A DNA stretch of 64,000 nucleotides. Source: Mangrovibacter yixingensis. GTDB lineage: Bacteria; Pseudomonadota; Gammaproteobacteria; Enterobacterales; Enterobacteriaceae. The position numbers and the translations under genes are program-made. Of this stretch, positions 57,520-64,000 are shown piece after piece. Location of the stretch: contig NZ_JAIVKM010000003.1 of assembly GCF_020523985.1 (NCBI RefSeq), positions 186,001 through 250,000 of the forward strand, given 5' to 3'. Positions within the stretch are counted from its first letter, which is position 1, and every line of letters starts with the position of its first letter. Below the pieces are notes generated by a model. That model saw only the letters and a list, made by a program, of their open reading frames with translations. It was not told the origin of the DNA and did not search any database.

Positions 57520-58551
57520 ATGGAAATTACGACCAAGTCCTGTGTCGTTTCAGGCAAAGAAGATGTATCTGTTATTCAGCAGAATGTTATTTGGAATAAC
57601 AACGAAACATTAGTCGAAATAGTACGCGGGGGTATTTGTGGGTCAGACCTTCATTATTACCAAGAAGGCAAAGTGGGTAATTTTCAGGTTAAACAACCTA
57701 TGATCCTTGGGCATGAAGTTATTGGCCGGGTCGTTGCAACAGACTCACCTGTATTAAAAAAAGGGCAACGAGTTGCCATTAATCCATCTCGCCCTTGCGG
57801 GAAGTGTAAATATTGCCTTAACCATGAAGAAAACCAGTGCACCACCATGCGTTTCTTCGGCAGTGCTATGTATTTTCCTCATGTTGATGGTGGGTTCACA
57901 CAATATAAAGTCGTTGATACTGCGCAGTGTATACCTTATTCCGAAGAAGCCGACGATAAAGTCGTCGCTTTTGCTGAACCCCTTGCTGTGGCTATTCATG
58001 CCGCTCACCAGGCTGGTGATTTAGAAGGTAAACGCGTATTTATCTCGGGCGTAGGGCCAATCGGGTGCCTGATTACCGCTGCTGTCCGTACTCTTGGCGC
58101 GGCTGAAGTGGTATGCGCTGACATCAGTGAACGTTCCCGTCATCTGGCGCAAGAGATGGGTGCCACACAAGCTATCGATGCCAAAACAGGTGATTTCACC
58201 GCCTGGGAAGAAGATAAAGGGTATTTCGATATCGCCTTTGAAGTTTCAGGCAATGCTGCATCGGTACAACGCTGTATTGCCGTTACCCGTGCCCGCGGCA
58301 CGTTAGTGCAAGTCGGTATGGGCAGTAATATTCCAGACTTCCCACTGATGAATATTATTGCCAAAGAACTGTCACTGAAAGGCTCGTTTCGCTTCACCAC
58401 TGAATTTGCCACTGCCGTCAACTGGCTGAGCAATAAGACAATTAACCCACTCCCGCTGCTGTCTGCGGAATATCCCTTCACTGATCTGGAAAATGCCCTG
58501 AAATTTGCAGGCGACAAAACCAGAGCAGCAAAAGTCCAACTTGTTTTCTAA
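57520..58551 (+). CDS. idnD: IdnD L-idonate 5-dehydrogenase
   Basis: Zinc medium-chain dehydrogenase oxidising L-idonate to 5-keto-D-gluconate. 343 residues from ATG 57520, as in E. coli. Catalytic-zinc ligands in GGICGSDLH and GHEVIGR, structural-zinc cysteines in CGKCKYCLNHEENQC, NAD-binding loop ISGVGPIGCL near 175. Two in-frame ATGs upstream are not supported by family length. First gene of idnDOTR; idnO starts 22 bases after its stop. Confidence 0.96.
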   Translation: MEITTKSCVVSGKEDVSVIQQNVIWNNNETLVEIVRGGICGSDLHYYQEGKVGNFQVKQPMILGHEVIGRVVATDSPVLKKGQRVAINPSRPCGKCKYCLNHEENQCTTMRFFGSAMYFPHVDGGFTQYKVVDTAQCIPYSEEADDKVVAFAEPLAVAIHAAHQAGDLEGKRVFISGVGPIGCLITAAVRTLGAAEVVCADISERSRHLAQEMGATQAIDAKTGDFTAWEEDKGYFDIAFEVSGNAASVQRCIAVTRARGTLVQVGMGSNIPDFPLMNIIAKELSLKGSFRFTTEFATAVNWLSNKTINPLPLLSAEYPFTDLENALKFAGDKTRAAKVQLVF

Positions 58552-58573
58552 CACCGATACAGGACATGACATA

Positions 58574-59338
58574 ATGAACGATTTATTTTCTCTACAGGGA
58601 AAACGTATTCTTATTACTGGTTCGGCCCAGGGCATTGGTTTCTTACTGGCAAATGGCCTGGCGAAATATGGCGCACAAATTATCGTTAATGATACTACTC
58701 AGGAACGTGCAGAGGCGGCGGCGAATAAACTAAAACAAGCCGGTTATACAGCCAATGCGGTTGCCTTTAATGTCACTAATAAAACCGATATTGATAATGC
58801 CATCAGCAAGATTGAGCAAGATATTGGCCCCATTGATGTACTGATTAATAACGCCGGTATTCAGCGTCGCCACCCATTCACTGAATTTCCGGAACAGGAA
58901 TGGAATGATGTTATCGCCGTTAACCAAACTGCTGTTTTTCTGGTTTCTCAGGCAGTCACTCGCCACATGATGGAACGCAAAGCAGGCAAAGTTATCAATA
59001 TCTGTTCTATGCAGAGCGAATTAGGCCGGGACACCATCACCCCTTATGCGGCATCCAAGGGCGCAGTAAAAATGCTCACTCGCGGAATGTGCGTCGAGCT
59101 GGCCCGCTACAACATTCAAGTCAATGGCATAGCACCAGGCTACTTCAAAACTGAAATGACCAAGGCACTGGTTGATGACCAGGCGTTCACCGATTGGTTA
59201 TGCAAACGCACACCTGCGGCACGCTGGGGCGACCCTGAAGAGTTAATCGGTGCTGCGGTTTTCCTGTCAGCAAAAGCCTCCGACTTTGTAAACGGCCACC
59301 TGCTGTTTGTCGATGGCGGCATGTTGGTCGCTGTCTGA
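58574..59338 (+). CDS. idnO: IdnO 5-keto-D-gluconate 5-reductase
   Basis: Short-chain dehydrogenase reducing 5-ketogluconate to D-gluconate. 254 residues, as in E. coli. TGSAQGIG cofactor loop (15-22), NNAGIQRR near 90 and the catalytic Tyr-Lys in YAASKGAVK near 156-160. Works between IdnD and IdnK. Confidence 0.97.
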   Translation: MNDLFSLQGKRILITGSAQGIGFLLANGLAKYGAQIIVNDTTQERAEAAANKLKQAGYTANAVAFNVTNKTDIDNAISKIEQDIGPIDVLINNAGIQRRHPFTEFPEQEWNDVIAVNQTAVFLVSQAVTRHMMERKAGKVINICSMQSELGRDTITPYAASKGAVKMLTRGMCVELARYNIQVNGIAPGYFKTEMTKALVDDQAFTDWLCKRTPAARWGDPEELIGAAVFLSAKASDFVNGHLLFVDGGMLVAV

Positions 59339-59368
59339 TTTTACTTTTCCACCCGTTCCCCATTTTTA

Positions 59369-59391
59369 CGGGCGGCCTTACTCACCGCCCG
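59369..59391 (+). other. Intergenic stem between idnO and idnT
   Basis: CGGGCGG and CCGCCCG arms, nine-base loop, no T run. It may be an mRNA processing or stabilising stem that sets different levels of enzyme and transporter. Confidence 0.4.
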
Positions 59392-59417
59392 GTTAACCAT
59401 AAAAGAGATAAAACATC

Positions 59418-60737
59418 ATGCCACTGATTATTATCGCCATAGGCGTAGCGCTGCTGTTACTGCTTATGATTGGTTTTAAAATCAACGGCTTTATCGCCCT
59501 GATACTTGTTGCGACCGTTGTGGGTTTTGCCGAAGGAATGCCTGCTCACGATGTCATTCATTCTATTCAATCCGGGATTGGCGGCACCCTTGGTGGTTTA
59601 GCCATGATTTTAGGGTTTGGTGCAATGTTGGGACGCCTGATTTCAGATACAGGCGCGGCACAACGTATTGCAACAACACTCATCCACGCATTTGGCCGTG
59701 AACGCGTTCAGTGGGCCCTGGTGATTACCGGGTTAGTCGTCGGGCTGGCCATGTTTTTCGAAGTAGGATTTGTGCTTTTGTTGCCGCTGGTATTCACCGT
59801 TGTTGCAGCATCGCGTTTGCCCTTGCTCTATGTCGGCGTGCCGATGGTAACCGCTCTGTCCGTCACCCATTGTTTCTTACCGCCCCATCCCGGCCCAACA
59901 GCCATTGCCGCTATTTATAATGCAAACCTGGGCACAACCCTGCTGTACGGCATAATTATCACTATCCCAACCGTAATCATTGCTGGTCCTATTTTTTCAC
60001 GTTTTCTTACCAAATATGAAAAAACGCCCCCGGAAGGATTGTTCAACCCACATATTTTCACCGAAGAAGAAATGCCGGGTTTTTGGAGCAGTATTTTTGC
60101 CGCGATTATCCCTGTAGTACTGATGGCGATTGCCGCTATTTGTGAGATTACCCTGCCCAAAGAGCATCCCGTCCGTGTATTCTTTGAGTTTGTTGGTAAC
60201 CCAGCTGTCGCCTTATTTATTGCTATTGTGATTGCTGTTTTTACCCTGGGTTTACGCAATGGCCGAACGCTGGAACAGGTGATGAACATCACCAGCGATT
60301 CTATTGGCGCTATCGCGATGATTGTATTCATTATTGCTGGCGGTGGCGCATTTAAGCAGGTCCTGGTAGATAGCGGTGTGGGGAAATATATTGCTGATCT
60401 GATGAGTGGCACCACACTCTCGCCATTATTGATGTGCTGGGCGGTAGCGGCTGTACTGCGTATTGCTCTGGGCTCGGCAACGGTTGCAGCAATTACAACT
60501 GCAGGTGTTGTGCTGCCTATTATTGGTGTCACACACGCAGACCCAGCGCTCATGGTGCTGGCAACCGGTTCAGGCAGCGTTATCGCCTCTCATGTGAATG
60601 ATCCAGGTTTTTGGTTATTTAAAGGTTATTTTAACCTGAGTGTGACAGAAACATTGAAAACCTGGACCGTCATGGAAACCCTGATTTCATTGATGGGCCT
60701 GGCCGGAGTTCTGGCCATTAATGCAATAATCCACTGA
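59418..60737 (+). CDS. idnT: IdnT L-idonate/gluconate:H+ symporter
   Basis: Gluconate-permease (GntP) family, 439 residues and 12 or more hydrophobic segments, equal to E. coli IdnT. Conserved LGFGAMLGRLISDTGAAQRIA, THCFLPPHPGPTAIA and the C-terminal GSVIASHVNDPGFWL. Transports L-idonate, 5-ketogluconate and gluconate in E. coli. Confidence 0.97.
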   Translation: MPLIIIAIGVALLLLLMIGFKINGFIALILVATVVGFAEGMPAHDVIHSIQSGIGGTLGGLAMILGFGAMLGRLISDTGAAQRIATTLIHAFGRERVQWALVITGLVVGLAMFFEVGFVLLLPLVFTVVAASRLPLLYVGVPMVTALSVTHCFLPPHPGPTAIAAIYNANLGTTLLYGIIITIPTVIIAGPIFSRFLTKYEKTPPEGLFNPHIFTEEEMPGFWSSIFAAIIPVVLMAIAAICEITLPKEHPVRVFFEFVGNPAVALFIAIVIAVFTLGLRNGRTLEQVMNITSDSIGAIAMIVFIIAGGGAFKQVLVDSGVGKYIADLMSGTTLSPLLMCWAVAAVLRIALGSATVAAITTAGVVLPIIGVTHADPALMVLATGSGSVIASHVNDPGFWLFKGYFNLSVTETLKTWTVMETLISLMGLAGVLAINAIIH

Positions 60738-60832
60738 TACAGACAACGGGTGGTTATGGCACGCACCGTATCCGGTAGCCTGATTTTGCCACCCGGCTCA
60801 TTCCACTGGCAGGCGAATGTTATTCAAACATC

Positions 60833-61831
60833 ATGAGAAACCATCGCATTTCATTGCAGGATATTGCTACGCTGGCAGGTGTCACCAAGATGACCATCAG
60901 CCGCTATCTGCGTACGCCGCACAAAGTCTCACGCGAGACCGGAGAAAAGATTGCCAGCATCATTGAAGAAATAAACTACGTGCCTAACCGGGCACCAGAA
61001 ATGCTGCTTAATGCCAAGAGTTATACTGTTGGCATCCTGATTCCTTCCTTTCAAAATCAACTGTTTTCCGACATTCTGGCCGGTATAGAATCTGTCACAT
61101 CAGGCCATAATTACCAGACACTGATAGCTAACTACAATTACTGCCAACACTCAGAAGAAGAGCAGGTTATCAACCTGCTCTCTTACAATATTGACGGTAT
61201 CATTCTCAGTGAAAAACACCACACAGTGCGTACCAGCAAGTTCCTGCGAGCGGCGCAAATTCCAGTAGTTGAAGTAATGGATACCCAGGGTAACAGGCTG
61301 GATATGGAAGTGGGTTTTAACAATAAACAGGCCGCTTACGATATGGTAAATACCATGCTGGAAAAGCGCCAACGGAAAAAAATAGCCTACCTTGGTTCCA
61401 AAGACGATGTCAGGGATGAACAACGTTTTCAAGGGTACAGTGAAGCCATGGTCGAGGCCGGGTTACCTTGCCTGCGCATCAACCCGCACTCTATTTCATC
61501 AATTCACCTTGGTTCCCAGATGCTGCAAGATGCACTGGCACAATATCCTGATCTGGACGGTGTATTTTGCACCAACGACGACATTGCAATGGGCGCATTA
61601 CTGTGGTGCCACATGCAAAATATTCGTGTACCACAAACCCTGTCAATTGCTGGCTTTCACGGGCTGGAAATGGGTAAGCGCATGATACCAAGCCTTGCCA
61701 GTGTGATTACTCCACGGTTTGACATTGGGCGCACTGCAGCGCAAATGCTGTTGAAGAAAATAGTGGATGACGAAATCGTGGGTGACAGTGTTGATTTGGG
61801 CTACCAAATTTATATGGGTGATACCTTGTAA
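60833..61831 (+). CDS. idnR: IdnR regulator (LacI/GalR family)
   Basis: 332 residues, as in E. coli. N-terminal LacI helix-turn-helix ISLQDIATLAGVTKMTISRYL (6-26), hinge near 50-60, and periplasmic-binding-like ligand domain to the C terminus. In E. coli IdnR activates idn genes with L-idonate or 5-ketogluconate and represses gntKU. Its stop codon touches the following terminator hairpin. Confidence 0.97.
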   Translation: MRNHRISLQDIATLAGVTKMTISRYLRTPHKVSRETGEKIASIIEEINYVPNRAPEMLLNAKSYTVGILIPSFQNQLFSDILAGIESVTSGHNYQTLIANYNYCQHSEEEQVINLLSYNIDGIILSEKHHTVRTSKFLRAAQIPVVEVMDTQGNRLDMEVGFNNKQAAYDMVNTMLEKRQRKKIAYLGSKDDVRDEQRFQGYSEAMVEAGLPCLRINPHSISSIHLGSQMLQDALAQYPDLDGVFCTNDDIAMGALLWCHMQNIRVPQTLSIAGFHGLEMGKRMIPSLASVITPRFDIGRTAAQMLLKKIVDDEIVGDSVDLGYQIYMGDTL

Positions 61832-61856
61832 AATGGCGCCATCGCGGCGCCATTTT
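61830..61856. terminator. idnR terminator hairpin, left copy of a duplicated pair
   Basis: AAAATGGCGCC-ATCGC-GGCGCCATTTT. It overlaps the last two bases of the idnR stop and is symmetric, so it works on both strands. Confidence 0.85.
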
Positions 61857-61997
61857 CAGATTGATGAAAAAGAAGGGAAAAGCGTGGTTTTTCCTTCTTT
61901 TTAGTTAGCAGCCGAAAATCAATGATTTGATTTTCCTGGTTTTTCATTGGGTGACATCCTATCGTTCTGTGCAGACATGAAGTTTGTCATCAGACTC
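61857..61997 (+). mobile_element. Terminator-nested repeat element, full copy B
   Basis: 141-bp core bounded by two copies of the idnR/ABC-operon terminator (61830-61856 and 61998-62023; 24 of 26 bases identical, differing only in the loop). Left end CAGATTGATGA, right end reads GAGTCTGATGA on the other strand. Hairpin 2 at 61867-61902 (one G.U pair), hairpin 1 near 61914-61936 with loop differing from copy A but stem kept. About a dozen differences from copy A across the core. Confidence 0.7.
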
Positions 61998-62023
61998 AAA
62001 ATGGCGCCATTACGGCGCCATTT
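61998..62023. terminator. Duplicated terminator, right copy (end of ABC operon)
   Basis: AAAATGGCGCC-ATTAC-GGCGCCATTT, 14 bases beyond the stop of the substrate-binding protein gene on the minus strand, whose transcript it would end. Confidence 0.85.
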
Positions 62024-62036
62024 AAGGATAAAACCG

Positions 62037-63551
62037 TTACTCTTTAACTGTATTTTCCAGGAAGAAACGGCCTAACGGGTTCTGGTAGAAACCCTTAATG
62101 TTCTTACGGCTGACATTACGGTACGGGCTGTAATACAGATCAATCCAGTTCACATCGGCTTTCGCCATTTTTTGCAGATCGATATACATCTGCTCACGTT
62201 TTTTCGGATCCATTTCCAAACGAGCTGCAGCAACCAGCGCTTTCACTTTCTCGTTGTGATAGCGGGTCATGTAGTTCATGTTGGCGTCATGGCCTAACAC
62301 AAATGTGGTTTTTTGGTCAGGATCCAGAATGTCGTTAGTCCAGTACATTACAGAAATATCGTATTCACCGGCCACCAGCATGTCCCAACTTTGGCTTGGA
62401 TCCACTTTCTGCAAGTTCACTTTCACCCCAGCCTTCGCCAGTTGCTGTTGCAGCAGAATAGCGATTTGCTCATCCACTTCATCACCGGCATTCACGACAT
62501 AATTCAGCGTCAAATCTGAAGCCCCGGCAGCTTTCAGCATTGCTTTGGCTTTTTCCGGATCATAAGGGCGACGCAGATTATCGCTGTAGTGGTACAACGC
62601 ACCGGCAGGAATATAGGAGTTCGCCACCTGGCCGTAACCAAAGGTCACCGTTTTAACAATCGCGTCTTTATCAATAGCGAAATCCAGCGCCTGGCGCACA
62701 GCAACTTTACCGAGCGCGCCGTGTGAATGGTTGATCAGCAAGTGATCTTCACGAGTGGAAGGATCCAACTCGACAGTCAGATTTTTATCTTTCTGCAATG
62801 AAGCAATACGCGAGAATGGCACGGTGAGTGCGGCATCCAGTTCACCAGCCTGCACTTTCAGCATACGGGTATTATCATCCGGAATGGTCAGCCACTCGAC
62901 CCCATCCAGGCTGACATCTTTCGCCTGCCAGAATAGTGGGTTTTTCTCCAGAACCACTTTCTCGCCGCGCACCCACTCTTTCACCCGGAATGCACCGGAA
63001 CCAACAGGTTTTTCAGCAAACTCGTCTTCCCCTTCCGTTTTCAGTGCTTTTTCTGAAATAACGGATGCATTCGGTAATGCCAGTTGCGACAAGAAAGGTG
63101 CGGCAGGCGCTTTCAGGGTAATCACCAGCGTGCGGTCATCCGGGGTTTCCACTTTGGCGATATTACTGTAGGAATCGCGCCACAGTGACCCTTCGTTATC
63201 ACGAATACGCAACAGGCTGAAAGCCGCATCGTGAGAAGTCAGAGGTGAGCCATCGGAAAACTTGGTATCACGGATTTTAAACGTATACACCTTACCATCG
63301 GGTGAAATCGTCCAGCTTTCCGCCACACCTGGCTCAAGTTTGGTGCCGGTTTTATCTACCCGAATAAGTGGGTCGAACACATTAGAGAACACCCAGTTAT
63401 CCGCGTTCTGCGCCGATTTAATCGGGTCGAACGTTGTACTGTCTTCACGGCGGCCAATGGTTAAGATACCGGCAGCCTGCGCCAGTTCACTCACGGCGCT
63501 CAACGCCAACAATAACCCTGCTGCTGCCAATTTAACGTGCTTGCGCTTCAT
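62037..63551 (-). CDS. ABC transporter substrate-binding protein, dipeptide/oligopeptide type
   Basis: 504-residue periplasmic binding protein of solute-binding family 5 (DppA/OppA/GsiB group). Signal peptide with cleavage after ELAQA near residue 26. Family motif AESWTISPDGKVYTFKIRDTKFSDGSPLTSHDAAFS lies near 78-113, interrupted nowhere. Ligand could be peptides, glutathione, opines or nickel complexes; not decidable. Its start overlaps the upstream ATPase gene by 20 bases, so translation is coupled. Putting the binding protein last in the operon is less common than first. Confidence 0.88.
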   Translation of the reverse strand: MKRKHVKLAAAGLLLALSAVSELAQAAGILTIGRREDSTTFDPIKSAQNADNWVFSNVFDPLIRVDKTGTKLEPGVAESWTISPDGKVYTFKIRDTKFSDGSPLTSHDAAFSLLRIRDNEGSLWRDSYSNIAKVETPDDRTLVITLKAPAAPFLSQLALPNASVISEKALKTEGEDEFAEKPVGSGAFRVKEWVRGEKVVLEKNPLFWQAKDVSLDGVEWLTIPDDNTRMLKVQAGELDAALTVPFSRIASLQKDKNLTVELDPSTREDHLLINHSHGALGKVAVRQALDFAIDKDAIVKTVTFGYGQVANSYIPAGALYHYSDNLRRPYDPEKAKAMLKAAGASDLTLNYVVNAGDEVDEQIAILLQQQLAKAGVKVNLQKVDPSQSWDMLVAGEYDISVMYWTNDILDPDQKTTFVLGHDANMNYMTRYHNEKVKALVAAARLEMDPKKREQMYIDLQKMAKADVNWIDLYYSPYRNVSRKNIKGFYQNPLGRFFLENTVKE

Positions 63552-64000
63552 TCAACACTCCCCCAGTCAACGGAAATACAGTCTCTTCGCCTGCATGGGC
63601 TAACACGCAGGTCCAGCTATGGTCGGCAACATGCCGGGTCTGTGGTGGTGCGCCAGTGCAACATTGTGCCTGGGCATACGGACAACGCGGATGAAACGCA
63701 CACCCAGCCGGAATAGCTATTGGGCTGGGTGGCTCACCGCCCAGTGGCTGGGCAGGGAGCGGTTTATCCGGGTCGATTTCGGGAATCGCCGCTACCAGAG
63801 CAGCGGTATACGGGTGGCGCGGTTGAGAGAACACCGTTTCAGACGGCCCCTGCTCAACAATGCGCCCCAAATACATCACCGCCACGCGGTCACACAGGTG
63901 GCGGACAATAGCCAGATCATGGGCGATAAACAGAATCGCCAGCCCCATTTTCTCGCGCAAACTCATCAGCAAATTAATGATTTGCCCCTGAATAGAGACA
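63532..64000 (-). CDS. ABC transporter ATP-binding protein, dipeptide/oligopeptide type (5' part missing)
   Basis: The C-terminal 155 residues of an OppD/DppD/OppF-type ATPase; the gene runs off the right edge. Visible are the D-loop region (VSIQGQIINLL), the H-loop histidine in LFIAHDLAIVRHLCDRVAVMYLGRIVEQG and the C-terminal oligo-HPY domain (HPYTAALVAAIP, GCAFHPRCPYAQAQCC). The Walker A and signature lie outside the window. It ends in VLNEAQAR inside the next gene. Confidence 0.9.
   Translation of the reverse strand, partial: VSIQGQIINLLMSLREKMGLAILFIAHDLAIVRHLCDRVAVMYLGRIVEQGPSETVFSQPRHPYTAALVAAIPEIDPDKPLPAQPLGGEPPSPIAIPAGCAFHPRCPYAQAQCCTGAPPQTRHVADHSWTCVLAHAGEETVFPLTGGVLNEAQAR

Overview
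The window is chromosomal DNA from an enterobacterium of the E. coli / Salmonella / Klebsiella group. Most proteins are close, near full-length relatives of E. coli K-12 proteins, and the gene order follows the E. coli map across the replication-map zero point (thr operon, arcA, creA, rob, trpR, slt, ettA, nadR-radA-serB, deo, prfC, rsmC, leu tRNAs, fhuF, yjjPB, dnaTC, opgB), read in inverted orientation. It is not E. coli itself. Several E. coli neighbours are missing here (creBCD, yaaX, lplA/yjjJ, yjjI/yjjW, bglJ) and other genes are inserted: an MHS-type transporter, an AbgT-type transporter, a CNT nucleoside transporter, ohr, two diguanylate cyclases, an orphan dsdA and a peptide ABC transporter. 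All family assignments come from reading the proteins and recalling relatives; no search was run.

Layout. 1-8.4 kb: satP, MHS transporter, mog, talB, yaaJ, yaaA, AbgT-family transporter. 8.4-13.3 kb: thrLABC on the minus strand, with leader peptide and attenuator. 13.4-18.7 kb: yjtD, a long arcA leader holding a doubly broken yjjY, arcA, creA, rob, gpmB, yjjX, trpR with its operator. 18.7-27.3 kb: slt, ettA, nadR, radA, serB, smp. 27.3-35.6 kb: nucleoside catabolism (deoCABD, with a DeoR operator over a -10 box) beside a CNT nucleoside transporter with a strong CRP site, then yjjV, yjjU, ytjA. 35.6-41.4 kb: osmY, prfC, yjjG, rimI, holD, rsmC and three tandem leucine tRNAs. 41.5-50 kb: a small membrane protein, a membrane GGDEF protein, Fur-controlled fhuF, a YbaK-type tRNA editing protein, yjjQ, yjjPB, ohr with a perfect palindrome upstream, dnaTC, yjjA. 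50-64 kb: a small unknown membrane protein, opgB, a PAS-GAF-GGDEF protein, dsdA, the L-idonate cluster idnK/idnDOTR with GntR-type and CRP sites, and the end of a dipeptide-type ABC operon that runs off the right edge.

The most unusual signal is a roughly 140-bp repeat present as two full copies (50148-50287 and 61857-61997, about 90% identical) and one fragment (53237-53293). Each full copy lies inside a host rho-independent terminator, and the complete terminator hairpin is directly repeated on both sides of it (21 bp perfect in one case, 24 of 26 bp in the other). The repeat has imperfect terminal inverted repeats and two internal hairpins. One stem pair reads A-U, G.U and G-C in the three copies. 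It looks like a non-autonomous, terminator-targeting mobile element that I cannot match to a described family.
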